Source of the DNA: Pyrus communis
Taxonomy: Eukaryota > Streptophyta > Magnoliopsida > Rosales > Rosaceae
Direction: 5' to 3'
DNA: 64,000 nucleotides
Assembly: GCF_963583255.1 (NCBI RefSeq)
Contig: NC_084819.1
Location: 7,272,001-7,336,000, forward strand
The position numbers and the translations under genes were made by a program. The notes below the pieces were generated by a model. The model saw nothing but the letters and a program-made list of their open reading frames with translations. It was not told the origin of the DNA and did not search any database. Below are positions 12,199 through 25,145 of this stretch, one piece after another; the first letter of the stretch is position 1; each line of letters starts with the position of its first letter.

Positions 12199-13060
12199 TG
12201 CCGAATTTGAACAAACTCGACTTCACTGCTTTGGAGGTCTCTGGAAGAAACTACCTCAAGTGGGTCCAAGATGTGAAACTCCACCTCACCGCAAAGAATT
12301 TGCGTCTCGCCATTGAAGATGAGATGGACAACCCTGTTGTCGAAGCTGAGAAAGCCACTGCCATGATTTTCATCTGAAGACACATTCATGATGCACTGCA
12401 AACCAAATACCTTGCTGAGGAGGATCCACGAGCACTCTGGGTAGCTTTGGCTAATCGTTTTCATCACCAAAAGAACATCTTCTTGCTTGAAGCAAGACAT
12501 GACTGGCAACATTTGTGCTTCCAATACTTTAAGTATGTGAATGAAAATAATTATGAAAATTTTCAAATCCGAGCACTTCTTAAGTTTTGTAACGAGACCT
12601 TGACCAAAGAGGATCTCCTGGAGGAGACATATTCGACCCTCTCTGCTACTATATTGTCTTGCAACAACAATATAAGGCTCAGAAGTTCACTAAGTTTTCG
12701 GATTTGATATTTGTTTTACTTCTCGCTGAAAAGTAGAATTAGCTGTTGATGAAAAATCATCAAGCTTGACCTACTAGGGTGACTGTTGTGCCTGAAGCAC
12801 ATTATAGCATAAACCAATGCCCAAAACGCCAACATAGGCATGGTAGGGGTGGCTAGAAGCCACCCCATCAAGGTCAACAGAGCTAAGGCCCATCCAAGGG
12901 AGGAAACCGAGCCCAGAAGCACCCTAACCTCGTTCCCAAGGCTCCAAACTTCAAGAATAAGGGCAAAAAACCTGAAACGATGTATGCGGACATGTGCTAT
13001 CGATGTGGTTCAAAGGACCATTGGTCCCGTGTTTGACGTGCTCCCTAGAAGGTTGTAGCT
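12199..13060 (+). pseudogene. copia gag (broken)
   Basis: ATG at 12199 opens MPNLNKLDFTALEVSGRNYL and continues with KWVQDVKLHL, DPRALWVALANRFHHQKN and ARHDWQHLCFQYFKYVNE, the typical gag of plant copia elements. A CCHC knuckle starts at CYRCGSKDHW (about 12995) but its last cysteine is disturbed. An in-frame TGA at about 12375 and later shifts break the frame. In life this protein packages element RNA in virus-like particles; this copy is dead. Confidence 0.85.
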
Positions 13061-13400
13061 GAATATCATTCTCGTCATAAAAAATTTTAATCAAACTTTG
13101 TGCAAGTGGATGAACCAGAAAGTACCAAGATGAAGGTTTCTGACTTTCAGGAGGACACCACCCCTATTAGAATATTAGACATGAACTATTTCTAGTTAAA
13201 TTTTAGAATAATGGGGCCGAATTCTACATAGTGGCCGAACCCCCCTTGTTTTTTGGTTTAATTTTGAACAATTTTCCTTTATGTTTGGATTATTTGTTGG
13301 TGATTTATTTTGGATATTAAGTTTTTAATTAATTACCATCCTTAAATACTTGAATTATTTTGAATGGATATTTGCTTTAAATTAATTTGTATTTCTAGGT

Positions 13401-16400
13401 ATGACTAGTGGAAAAATTAGTTGTTTGACAAATAGTGCAACCACGCACACAGTTTTGTGTGAACACATCTATTTCACTAATTTCATACCTAATAATGCAC
13501 ATTTAACAACCCTCTCAAGCCCATCCAACCTGATCGAAGGATACGGTAAGGCACGTATAATGTTGTTTAATGGTATAATTTTGACCATTGATAAGGCACT
13601 TTATTTTCCATGTTCCGGAAGTTTCAAGGACATTAAAGATAATAATTACCACACTGAAACCTATGTAGAAATTGGAGTTGAATTTCTGTGCATCGGTTTC
13701 TACGAATATGGCCAGAAGTGTATTCTAGAGAAGATAGAGCATATCTCAAGTGGTCTGTATACTACGACCATACGCCATAGAGAAAGCCACTATGTGGCCG
13801 CCTTTACCTCTGGGACCGCTCACAAAATTACACTTTGGCATGATCGTTTGGGACTCCCTGGACGAACAGCGATGCGCTGTATCTTCAAATCATCACACGA
13901 GCAACCACTAACCCGAAGTTTAGGTTCGATTCAAGGAATCCTAGGTCAAACCTGCTTCATGGGAAAACTTATTATTAAGTCTTCTTATGACAAGATTCGT
14001 TTGAATCCTCCTATTTTTCTACAAAGGATTCAAGGGGACATTTGTGAACCGATTCACCATCCCTACGGACTATTTTGATATCTTATGATTTTGGTTGACG
14101 CTTCCACACGTTGGTCACATGTGTGCTTGTTGTCCACAAAGAACGCTACATTTTCTAAACTTTTGGCTCAGGTTATCAAGCTTAGGGCTCGCCACCCTGA
14201 TTATCTGATCAAATCTATTCGATTGGATAATGCTGGAGAATTCACATATAAAACTATTGATGACCATTGCATGTCGGTTGGGGTTGAAGTTGAACATCCA
14301 GTACCCCATGTTCACACCCAGAATGGTCTGGCAGAGGCATTTCTTAAAGCGCTTATAAATGATTGCTCGATCGTTAGTCATATGTACCAAGCTCCCGATC
14401 GCTGCTTGGGGCCATGCAATCTTGCACGCAGCCATGTTGGTCTACCTAAGGCCTATTGAGACCCAACAATATAGCCCTTCAGTTGGTTACCATATACGAA
14501 CTTGACATATCTGATTCTCATTCAATCATTCATTACTTAGAACCATTGACAGGCGATCTGTTTACTGCTCGTTTCGCGGATTGTCACTTCTATAAGACAG
14601 TCTTCCCGTCGTTAGGGGGAGATACGAACGTCAACGTTCCCGACGTGAATTATTGTGGACGACTCCCATTTTGTCTAATTTAGATCCCCGTACCACTCAA
14701 TTTGAGACTGGAGTGCAGTACATCTTAGATCTTTAGAGCGTAGCTCATAACATTGCAGATGCTTTCACCGATCTAGCGCAAGTGACAAGATCACATATTC
14801 TAGCTGCGAATGTGCCTACAAAGAGACGAACTTCCTTCCTGGAGGCATGCAATGCCACTTTGGCCGATCCATGTACATTGGTGACTAGCCAATCATTTGC
14901 CCCTACACAGAAGCATGGCAAACCACTTGGTTTAAAGGATTCACACCCCTGAAAGAAGAAACCCATGGCATAGGCCCCTAGAGAGCCTACCATGAATCCG
15001 ATTGTCGCCTACTCATTCTATTCAACTTATGAGGAAATTCTAAATTAGGGAAGCGTCATTGAAGAGACGAATCCATATTCCGAGAATCGTGAGAATTTAG
15101 TGCATTATGCTAGCTTGGATGATGTTTGGTGTAGAAATGAGATGATCGTCGACGATGCATTAGCATATGCAGTAGTTACTGAGATCATGTTGAGCGATGA
15201 CATTGAACCCCGTTCTATTGATAAATGTCGACGTGAAAACCAATTGGTCGAACTAGAAACAAGAAATCCAGTCGAACTCAATTCATTTGCGAAACGTAAG
15301 ATGTTTGAACCTTAGCTCCCACTCCTCCACATGTCAAGCTCGTTGGCTACAAATGGGTTTCGTTTGGAAGTGTAATGGGAAGAACAAAATTGTGCGTTAC
15401 ACAGCTCGTCTTGTTGCATAAGGCTTCTCACAACGCCCTGAGATTGACTATAATGAAACTTATTCACTTGTTATGGATGTGATTACTTTTTGCTACCTTA
15501 TCAGTTTGGTAGTTTTCGAAAAACTGACTGGATCAAATATTTGCAAACCTCGGAACACGCTTTCAATTCGACTGAGGCGTTCACTTTACAATTTGAAGCA
15601 ATCCGAAAGAATGTGGTATATCCATCTGAGTGAGTATTTGACTAGTTAGAGATATGTGAAGAACGAACTATGCCCTTGTATGTTCATTAAGAAGTCACAT
15701 TTTGGTTTTGTGATAATTGCAATTTATGTCGATGACATGAACCTCATTGGAACTCCTAAAAAGCTCGTGAGAACTGCCGGACACATAAAGTCAGAATTTG
15801 AGACGAAAAAATCTGGGAAAGACTCGATACTATCTCGGTCTGGAGATAAAACACCGTTTAGATGGAATCTTAGTACATTAATCGAACTACACCTAGAAGA
15901 TGTTGTGCCGCTTTAACGAGGATAAAGCGAAACCTTCGAGTACTCCTATAGTCGTTCGATTGCTAGATGCAAAACGAGATCTCTTACGTTCGAAGGAGGA
16001 TGATGAAGAGATTTTAGAGCCTGAAGTTCCTTATCTAAGTGTGATAGGCACTTTATTATACTTAGCTTAATGCACTAGACTCGATATCTCTTGCACTGTT
16101 AATCTTTTGGGAAGATACAATAATGCACTAACTCATAGACACTAAACTGGGTATTACGGATCTGGGCTTATTCTATCCTTACGAATCGCCGCACCCTCTT
16201 ATCTCGAGTCGATTCTCACCTTGTTGGTTATGTCGATGCAGGATATTTATCTGATTCGCACAAGGTGCGTTCTCAAACAGGTTATGTCTTTACCATTAGA
16301 GGCACCGCAATTTCTTGAAGTTCAACTAAACAGACCTTAGTTGCCACTTCGTCTAACCATGCTGAAATTCTCGCCTTACATGAAGCAACTCGGGAATGCT

Positions 16401-16716
16401 TTTGGTTGAGAGCAGTTGTGGGCCATATTCGAAGCTTCTGTGATATTTACCCCGTCGTTGACGTCTTGGCGACGATCTATAAAGACAACACATCATGCAT
16501 CGAAGAGCTTAAGAAGGGTTAGATCAAAGGAGATAACATTAAGCACATTGTGCCGAAGTTATTCTTCTCACATTAACAACAAGAACATCAGAAGATTGAA
16601 GTCACGCAAATCCGTTCACAAGAAAATTTGGTTGATCTCTTCACCAAATCACTACCGAAGGCGACATTTCTGAAGCTTATTCAAGGAATTGGTATGCGTA
16701 AACTTTCTGAGTTGTA
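13401..16716 (+). pseudogene. copia pol: protease, integrase, RT, RNase H (broken)
   Basis: Domains appear in copia order across several frames. A protease-like start (CLTNSATTHT) is at about 13420 and the pre-integrase zinc region (ITLWHDRLGLPG) at 13830-13865. The integrase core follows (VDASTRWSHV near 14090, RLDNAGEF near 14220, HTQNGLAEAF near 14313). RT lies across 15350-15900 with an intact YVDD at 15725-15736, and RNase H spans 16190-16716 (LFTKSLPKATFLKL near 16640). Many stops and frameshifts, for example TGA near 16317 within RNase H. The same family is present at 1-1320. Confidence 0.88.
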
Positions 16717-17131
16717 ACATTGCTAGTTCTTTTTGGAATTATGTCAAACTCAGGGGGAGTATCCTGAAGCATATTTGCTTGATCTTAATGTACTCTTTTT
16801 CCTTACGATTAGGAGCATTGTTCCCACTAGGTTTTTGCTACCTAACGAGGTTTTGACAAGGCACCCACATTGGGTTGATCATATCCCTGATGATGTCCTG
16901 TAAACGTTTCATTTGACTTTGCATTTCTCATGCATTTTTTCTTAGACTATGGATTTTGTCCCTACTCAGGTTTTTACCATAGCCTTATGGTTTTCTGTGA
17001 GACTTACTTCCCTATGCAAGTTCCTACCTTATTTGAGAATAACATGTTCTTAGAATCAGTGCCGACGAGTCGACTTCCTCAACTTTAGATGATGTCGAAT
17101 CTACTTGAGTATTTACACATTCAAGGGGGAG

Positions 17132-17235
17132 TGTTATAAACTTCTTATTTAAGTGTGATTGTGTAAATCCTAAATTAGATTTGATTCTAGTTATTCTATC
17201 CTATTAGGATTTGTATTTCTTGGAGGAGAATGATT

Positions 17236-17278
<43 letters not shown>

Positions 17279-17411
17279 ATTACTATAAATAAAGGCACTG
17301 CATAGGAGAAATAACACATCCTTTACACAACCTTACAAACACATACCTCTCTATATTTTTTTGTGTGCTGCCGGTGCCCTTTCCCCTGTCAGTTAAATAT
17401 AGACCACAACA
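17132..17411 (+). repeat. 3' LTR of old copia element
   Basis: Begins TGTTATAAAC directly after the polypurine tract and ends CCACAACA. It is 31 bp longer than its partner, mainly because of a (TC)n microsatellite at about 17237-17272 that the 5' LTR lacks. Confidence 0.9.
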
Positions 17412-17545
17412 CGATATTATCTATATTAAAAAGTAAGGGCGTGCTATCAATAATATGGTTCAAATTTGCTTTTGACAAAAATCGAATTTAAGACCTCTCA
17501 CTTATAAGTAAAAAAAAAAACTGTTAAACCGTAGTACTAAATAAT
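17412..17545 (-). mobile_element. tRNA-derived SINE, interrupted by the copia element
   Basis: Shares with 28854-29000 the order 'cgatattatct', 'ggttcaaatttgc', 'aatcgaatttaagacctctc', 'gtagtacta'. On the minus strand the head contains a box-B-like ttaaattcgatt. Its tail bases just left of the copia 5' LTR ('aacaaacaata', 7844-7854) complete the copy, so the retrotransposon split the SINE tail. It lies about 330 bp upstream of the CML13/14 start. Confidence 0.7.
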
Positions 17546-17869
17546 GGTTGTTATTTAGTTTTTGAACGTGACGGTACGAACCCTCCCAGAGCATGGTATT
17601 CTTGTCTTACCTTGTAAACCATTGAATTATGAACTTGTGGCAATCCTCATTTTGTTACTCCTGAAACGTCGACACGATACCATTATACGGCTGGTCCACT
17701 CTCCCTAAAACGACGCCGCTTTAGCGCTCGCACAATTTCCTTCCCTTTGTTCAAAAATCCCAAATTCCTTTCCACCCTTCTCATATCTCCGAGAGAAATT
17801 AAAGGGAAATAAGCCAGCCAGTTTCGCAGACAGAGAGACCCGAAAACCCGAATCGCGAACCCGGAAAAA
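17546..17869 (+). promoter_or_regulatory. Promoter and 5' UTR region of the CML13/14 gene
   Basis: This interval separates the SINE/copia remnant from the ATG at 17870. The last 150 bp are pyrimidine-rich and then purine-rich and end 'gaacccggaaaaaatgg', a good plant start context. No TATA box stands out. The transcription start cannot be placed from sequence alone. Because the copia LTR is so close, the native promoter must be short or extend into the repeats. Confidence 0.45.
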
Positions 17870-18313
17870 ATGGGCAAGGATCTGAGCGATGACCAAGTAT
17901 CGTCGATGAAGGAGGCGTTCACTCTATTCGACACCGACAACGACGGCAAGATTGCTCCGTCGGAGCTCGGGATCCTAATGCGATCGCTCGGCGGCAACCC
18001 GACCCAGGCCCAGCTCAAATCCATAGTCGCCGAGGAGAAGCTCACCGCCCCCTTCGACTTTCCTCGCTTTCTCGACCTCATGGCCAAGCACATGAAGCCC
18101 GAGCCTTTCGATCGCCAGCTCCGCGACGCCTTCAAGGTCCTCGACAAGGACTCCACCGGCTTCGTCTCCGTATCGGAGCTCCGGCACATCCTCACCAGCA
18201 TCGGCGAGAAATTGGAGCCGTCCGAGTTCGACGAGTGGATCCGGGAGGTGGATGTCGGGTCCGATGGCAAGATCAAATACGAGGACTTCATTGCCAGAAT
18301 GGTGGCCAAGTGA
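17870..18313 (+). CDS. CML13: Calmodulin-like protein CML13/CML14 type
   Basis: Encodes 147 residues in one exon, the usual length for plant CML13/14. The start ([17 protein letters not shown]) and end ([11 protein letters not shown]) fit that subgroup rather than classical calmodulin. EF-hand 1 is canonical (residues 21-32, D-x-D-x-D-G, E at 12). Loop 2 is degenerate (about 55-70). Loop 3 (92-103) has D at 1 and 3 and E at 12. Loop 4 (128-139) has G at position 3 and D instead of E at 12, so it probably binds calcium weakly. Family members are reported to bind IQ motifs of myosins, CAMTA factors and IQD proteins, acting as light chains in cytosol and nucleus. Convergent with the maspardin-like gene. 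CML13 versus CML14 cannot be separated here. Confidence 0.93.
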   Translation: MGKDLSDDQVSSMKEAFTLFDTDNDGKIAPSELGILMRSLGGNPTQAQLKSIVAEEKLTAPFDFPRFLDLMAKHMKPEPFDRQLRDAFKVLDKDSTGFVSVSELRHILTSIGEKLEPSEFDEWIREVDVGSDGKIKYEDFIARMVAK

Positions 18314-18660
18314 GGGACGTAACGGTGCGTTTTGCATGGGTGAAAGTGTTTCGTGGAAGTAATTTGGGGGTAATGTATGTCTTTTTCTTAATTTTATGGA
18401 AAATTTAGGGTTTGTTTGTTTGGATTTTGTTTGTGATGAACTGAAATTGTCTCCAGTGCTTGATAAATTTGAAGGTGTTTGGGATGTAAGTGTTGATGGT
18501 TTTACATAATGTAATCTGGATTTGCTGGATTATTTTGTGCTCTTTGATTTTGTTTTTCTGTTGGGAATTTTGCTGTTTTCGTAAAGCGTTGATCTTTCGA
18601 TTGTGGTTCGATTGCATTTGCTTCTCAAACTCAATGAAATGGTAAGTGAGAAACAATTGA
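18314..18660 (+). other. Likely 3' UTR of the CML13/14 gene
   Basis: T-rich sequence directly after the stop, with possible near-upstream polyadenylation signals ('gataaattt' near 18463 and 'tgtaatctgg' near 18510). The exact cleavage site is not visible. Confidence 0.4.
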
Positions 18661-19815
18661 GGCAATGCTCCATCCTCTGTAAATTTATGTCTCGAGTACG
18701 ATCATTTAGTTGTGAATGTGGGATTTAGATGAAGAATTAGACAACTTAATTGTTTTGGTCAGGTGGGGTTTTGTTAACTAGTTCTTCCCATATAAAATTA
18801 GGTATATTCCTTTGGTTTGTCTAGGGTTCATGACCAGTTCGGTACAAGGATTTCCCGGTGAAGGTGACATTGGTTTGCAGGGTAATGTTCTCTTGCCATA
18901 ATCTGTCATGTTATGATGTCAGTTATCAAATATTGGACTATAGAATAGATTAAAGTTCACTCTGTAAGCATCTAGATTGACAGTCTGCCTATATAACATG
19001 TTAAGCCCTCTGGTAAGACCATAAGAGGAGGTTCCCCACTCTTGTAAGACCGTAAGAGCAGGTTTCTGTTGTTCGTGATTATATTTCAACGACTGAACTT
19101 GATCATCGTTTGGTTGAAGACCAAGTGAATAACGGAAGTTATGCTGCTATGGTACATGTAAATGGTGCAATGATATTTGTGTTGGTAAAGTACATTTTGT
19201 GCCCTCAATGGATTGCTTGTTGCAATAGTTTGAATGATCTTGGAGCAGCAATCCCAGTCCTGTGATGAACTGTGAAGGAATAAAGGATTAATGGGAAGCT
19301 TAGGAATCAAAATACAAATGTAAGACCTCCAACTAAAGTTTGAAGCTTGATGTAGTTGCTAATGCTAGGGGTGTAACTTGTTTGGTGCCTAGGATTAGAA
19401 TGGATTGGGTAACTCAGAAAGTTCAAGATATATCGAAGGTCAATCGAATCCAAGGCAACAACAATGACGAGGCAGTGTTGTCGAGAGCTCTAACCAATGT
19501 ACCATACTAGGAGAGACTTTCGTATCAAGAGGGCATTGCACACCCTTGTCTCTGTCTCTCTCCTCACGTGACTGCAAAATTACAGCCGCATAGTAGATGT
19601 TTCGACTCCGCCAATTCTAATGCACAGAGACGAGGGTTGGTTACGATTCTTAACTTCTTAACAGGCATGGAACTAGCACATTTGGAACCAGAACCCAATC
19701 AAGTCTGATCAAATAGAGAAGTAAAAGAGAGAATAAATATGGCAACAGTGAGACTCAAACTTGATTTTCAAAAAATTACACAAGCAGCAAACAACAAATG
19801 TCAAGATGTTCCACT
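18661..19815. other. Intergenic between two convergent genes
   Basis: No recognisable gene, LTR or inverted-repeat element. The part next to 19816 probably holds the 3' UTR of the minus-strand gene. Confidence 0.45.
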
Positions 19816-22800
19816 TTACACAAGAGGCCCGAGCTTCCGATTACAGTTCAGACTTATGTACAACAATACCACATGATATGAATGCAGATGAAGAGCGAAT
19901 ATTTCCCAACTAAGTCGCATAACGAATTCAGTGGCTATAGCGTGTTGGTTATTCAAGAATCCAGAAGGCAAGGAAACCATCATGTCTTCATTACCGACGT
20001 TGCTGACGAGCTGGTCGTCTGAGCTATGAGATTCTGAACCTTCTGGAGCAGGAGGTAGCTGAGTTTCTGCAAATGGATTATCCGGGTTTCCCCTATCATC
20101 CTTGGGTGGATCTTCTGGATCTTTCTTCTCGTCTTTTTTCTCATTCTCTTCGCTAGAACTACCACCACCTCCCTTTGAAACACCTGGAACCAAGTCAGGT
20201 CGAGGTTCCACACCAACACGTCTTAGATGCAGCTGACAGTGCAAACACCATTTGGATTATAAGGTCTTTTGATCATGCATAAAGCTACTACCGAGTAAAC
20301 CAAATATTAAAAACTAAACGCTTGTAGAAGCAAATAGAGAGACCATTTACCTGAAGATGTAAGTTGACTTCATCCGGTCGGGACAGGAATGGAAAATCTC
20401 CCCCACTCTTCAACTGTGCTCGCCTTGCGTCAGGATACCTTTCACCAACTTCATCTTTGAGTTGTTGAGGAATCCCACTGTAGTCATTTGTCTTCGTGTA
20501 TACGTTTCAGGAAGAAATTTTTTGACGGGTCAGCTTAAATTTTTAAACTTCCCAATCTAGTATTGGAATGTAATACTGATACTGTAAGAAGGATTCAGAT
20601 GTATGAACAGACATGCTAAAGCAAGAAGCCGTTGACATTCACATTTAAAGTGTCGTTGAATCAAATCCATAGCTGGTTTCTCTAAGATATAAGCAACATT
20701 TATCGCTGTATGTGAGATATGAATGCAGTGTGACAAATTTATTAAGAAATTGCATAATATTGAAAGCAGCCAAAATTTTCAAAGTTCTAAAAGAGAGCAA
20801 TGAGTTAGAACAAAGTTAGAACCAAAGGGATGCAATACATAAACAAACACTTTGTTCCAGAGGGATTATTTGAAAATGTATCCATATGCACGAACATAAA
20901 CCAAACAAGATCCGAAATACATACATCCATTATAGTGATGAATGAATCCGTAAGCAACAGAGGTCCAACTGAAGCAGCATCAGTTGTTAAAGTCAACCTG
21001 GAGGCCAGGTCCTCTCTTGAGAGCGTCTCAACCTGAATTATCACAGTTTCAAGTCAGAAATTAGAATAGCTTGCACAACCATTCAACTTCTATAAATATT
21101 TGTAGTCAATTACCCCAGGGTCCCTGATAGTATTTAACTTCCTTCCCAAGTACACACCTTTTTTCCTTTCCGGATTAGTTCATTTGGTTTTTCGTTAAAT
21201 CAAATCCCTCTGAAGATAACATCGTGCATAGCAATACCAAAGCTTAAAATATCATATCATTCATTCTACATGTCAATTTGATAAAATTAATACTTGTAAA
21301 TCATTTGTCAAGAAAAATTATCAAACAGAAAACAAGAACAATGAATACTATCTTATCTAGACAAGATCCGATACGGAAATTCTTCCAAATGCTTATCACA
21401 CCCAGAGATTCATGATGTCGAATTTATCAAAGTTTACATGGTTTTTTATTTTTTTTATTTTTTATTTTTTTGTTGTCATTCAAATTAAAAGTTAAAAAGT
21501 AATAGGTAAAGTAGAAAAAAATCTGGAAACCATTTTAGGAGTAGTGTGATGAGAAAAAAAAAAGGTGCAAACAAAAGCATCCAATCCCCTAATAGAACAA
21601 CACAAATTATCCTAAAACCAAAGTGGAGCATGTATCCAAAGCCTAAAGTCAAGAATTACAAATAAATGGAGACGCTGTAATCATGCAGACAGAAGTCAAT
21701 GAAGTTATCGAGGCACAATGCTGAGCTAACAATAGGCACAAGATATCTCAGTAAGTGAGATGTACAGAAGGTGAGAAGATCTCTAATAAGTAACACAACA
21801 GCGATAATGGGTAGGGTGTAAAGGCCTTCACAGACTCTACCTGAGAAACAACGAAGTCCACTGAATCTGCTATAAATGGCTCATGGGGGCCATCATGTAT
21901 TCCGGTCAAGACATATCTTTTCAACAAAAAAGAAGGGGTCCAACTAATGCTGCATAAGACAATACCATATCAGGTAAGTTGATGTTAAAAGAAAACAAAA
22001 CTGGAAGCAAATTACTCTCTGAGCCAAAAAACTAAACAAATGCAGCATGCACTTTGTAAAATATAGTATATCATATCCAACCAATAATTTCAAACATTTC
22101 GATTAAAAATTGATGATGTTCCGGTATAACGTTTCATTTCTTAATTTATTTAAAAATCAAACAAAAGTAACCATGTGGATGGATGGATCAATAGTCCAAT
22201 GAATGTAATCCCTTATATTGATCCTCTTCCTCACTGGAATGCAGACCAGTCCATGGAAGGGAGAAGATAAGCCTAAGGATCATATGGAGTTTTTTCTTTA
22301 CAAGTGACAATTCATTAATAATGATGTCACTTTAGCACCTTGAGAATACAAATTTTTCAAAATCAGATGAGAAAAGCCACTTGAGAGGGTAAGTAGATAG
22401 TTTCAATTCAACTCAATCCCTTCAATCAATTAGGTGAAATGCTCAATATTCCATGGAAGCAAGGATATATTAAAAGGATAAATACTTATCCCAGTGAATC
22501 ATAATTTAGGTTATCAACTTGCAATATCAAGAATAAATTGAGCAGGAAAATTGGTATGCCTTAGTGCACCTTATTGTTATCAGCAAACATTTACAAGGTA
22601 AAGCATGAATCTCTTTGATGTCAAGAAGTACCAAAGACCATTATAACCCTTTGTCAGGTCAATACAACATCTGAGCACTTATAAAACACCGGAACACAGA
22701 TGTCAAAATAAATAGCTTAACTATCAACCTCTATCAAAACCATTCATTAAATATTTACCATCAAATACCTATTTTTGGATTTGAACCAACTTTAACAACA

Positions 22801-25145
22801 TGTGTGTAGCTTTATGAATGTATAAAGTACAAATATGACAAACATACACGGGAGCCCAAGGCATTGCTGCAGAGAAGCTGCGCGTGTCCAAAAATGTGTT
22901 TGATAGTATCAATGATCGAACTCGTCTTGGACGATGCTGAGCAAAAAGTTGAGCCAAGAAGCCCCCAAGGGATGTACCATATATATGTATCTGTTAGAAA
23001 GAAATTGATCAGATTACCTTAAAAGACTATTTTTTTTAATTAACTAGAATCACCACAAATATGAGAAGAGTTTTTAACAGCAATTAAACAATCTAACAGT
23101 TTGTTTAAGTTATATATCAAGATATGCACTGTTATGAAACACATTTCTCAGCTAAATGGTGTAAAATTTCATCAACAGCGTGTTTCCTCTTTCTCTGCTC
23201 TGATCACTTTTCCCGATTCGGATACGCATTTCATATACAGAAAATCAGCAATTGTTTAATTATATAATCTAAAAACAAAAACAAAACATTTATGGTGCCA
23301 CGAATGATTTTACTTAAGGGATGGTTAACCATTTCTTTTTTGGACGTAGGGATAGTTTAACTATATTCGACGTAACATGTCTGAAATCCTTTCAATCTGA
23401 TCAAAATTAAAAGTAATATATCTATATGCATCATTCAGTGTATATTATTGCATGTAACAAATTTACTATAAAAACAATGTTATCTCACTTTCCTGTGGCC
23501 TAGATACCAAGTTCAAATCTTTCTGTATACCTGAAATCACCACTCAACTACCCAGAAGCTAGAAATCAGGGAACTCAGGAATCTTTCTTTAGTTTCAATG
23601 TACTGGGAGTTTTGAGGAGGGGCATGTGAGAAAAGGCAATCAGAAATGAAATATTTTCCAACTTGCACAATCACTGGAAGAGTGTTGATCTGTGAAGCAT
23701 CTTGCTGACAGTATAACATGAAGGTGCACCTAAATATCATACGTATAATTAAGTAGGGATAAATGGTCATCAATCACTGAAAGCTGTATGCAGCACTTGG
23801 GTGTTTCCTAAAGACACTAACTATTTAGAACCTAGAAGCTACTTGTGCATTAAGAAAATGAGAAATTCCTTTTGCACAAGCAATAGAAATACTAAACAAA
23901 ATAAGATTGATAATGGCAGGAGTAAACTGTAAGCAAGATGAGTTCTTACGTGATGAACATCAATAGCATCCAAGAATTTCTCGAATGCTAGAATCCACTC
24001 ATGATGATTCCATACACGTGGAATATCAACAGAAATCACCCGATAACCCTGCATATATTATAAATTTATTAGTATTAATGTTTAAATTAATTAAGTAGAA
24101 CTTGAGAAGATTTATCAGCTACAACCATTCAAATTTAGAGGTGTTGGACAGAGAGGGAGCAGCAGAATGAAAAAAGATGGGTACATATACAAGATTTACC
24201 AGCCACAACCATTCAAATCTAGTTAAACAACTGAATTATCCGCTTAAAGAGAATAAAAGGAAATCAGTATCTAGAAATATAAAATTCAAATATACGGAGG
24301 AGATCAAACATATACAAGAGACACCCAAAAGTTGCTGATTGTTTGCAACAAAACAACTAAACAGAAAAAAATAAAGCCCAATGGACCATGAAAACTGGAA
24401 ATTATAGTCTAAAGTGCCTATGAAGCAAAAGAAAACGAAAACCAAAAACTAATATGCTTTGGGAAGACTTATGTGATAGATACAATGAAGATAACATAAA
24501 GGCCAGCCTACTACCTTCATGGACAATGACATGATCTGCTTGTAGCAGACATCAGCTGTCCCTGCTGTTCCAGGAAGACAAATAAGAGGAGGTACCGCTT
24601 TTGGGCCAAAATCATAGTATCGCCACTGCTTTGTGCCAATCTGCATACACCGTAATTTCAATGTAAACCCAATGCTCAATAAGTAATGAGAAACAGGCGG
24701 ACAACTGCTTTATCAACACACACAATTGATTAAGCTTGTAGCTTTGCAGCTGAAACAGACATAATACATTCATAAGAAGCTCCACATACCACATGCAGAA
24801 TCTAAATCCACAATTGAACGAATTAGAAAAACCCCACATCAAAATTCACAAACTTGATTCAAACCCACGTCCTAATACAGTTGAAATACAAAACTATGCA
24901 CGAAAAAGGAACTATCTTGCATTTGGGTTTTCTAAAACAGGTGAGACTAAACCCTAAAGAACAAAAAACCCAGCTGTAAAATGAAACTAATGAATCAAGC
25001 CCAGAAACAAAATCACAAAAAAAATTGAAAATTGAAAAGGGTAAAGGAGAAGTGGAGGTGAAAAGAAACGTACTGGGATCTTGTGAAGAGGGACCTGGGA
25101 CTTGAAGTAGATGTAATCTCCGGGCGCCGAGTAGACGCCTTTCAT
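19816..25145 (-). CDS. Maspardin (SPG21/ACP33)-like alpha/beta-hydrolase-fold protein
   Basis: Eight exons on the minus strand: 25145-25074, 24640-24515, 24048-23950, 22990-22848, 21949-21841, 21032-20925, 20491-20351, 20232-19816. All introns are GT-AG and the phases join into 404 residues. The protein begins MKGVYSAPGDYIYFKSQVPL. A nucleophile-elbow motif GTSLG sits at residues 104-108 (Ser106) in IYGTSLGGFLAQLFAQ. The C-terminal tail (about 287-312) is glycine, serine and charge rich. The family is named for human maspardin, which is lost in Mast syndrome and linked to endosomal trafficking; plant function is little known and hydrolase activity is unproven. No membrane segment or signal peptide is evident. 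The exon 4 donor is at GTATGT, one dinucleotide later than the first GT, because only that keeps the frame. No frameshift or stop was found. Confidence 0.93.

Larger units (their letters stand above)
7855..17411 (+). mobile_element. Ty1/copia element, old and decayed
   Basis: A complete 9.56-kb element by structure: 249-bp and 280-bp LTRs, a polypurine tract just before the 3' LTR (17119-17131, 'ttcaaggggga'), and a near-perfect 5-bp duplication (caata/cgata). The internal part carries gag and pol in copia order on the plus strand, heavily interrupted. About 4.1 kb lie between LTR and gag, swollen by a hAT-type MITE (8315-8889) and an LTR-like insert (8894 onward). It lies in the tail of a SINE, and its 3' end is 458 bp upstream of the CML13/14 start codon. 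It cannot make protein. Confidence 0.88.

Noticed and set aside
17683..18309. Long minus-strand frame opposite CML13/14
   Set aside because: It is the antisense shadow of a GC-rich, strongly conserved plus-strand gene.
23537..23773. Extra exon within the maspardin-like gene
   Set aside because: It lies within intron 3, has no family similarity, and the exons on either side already join in phase.
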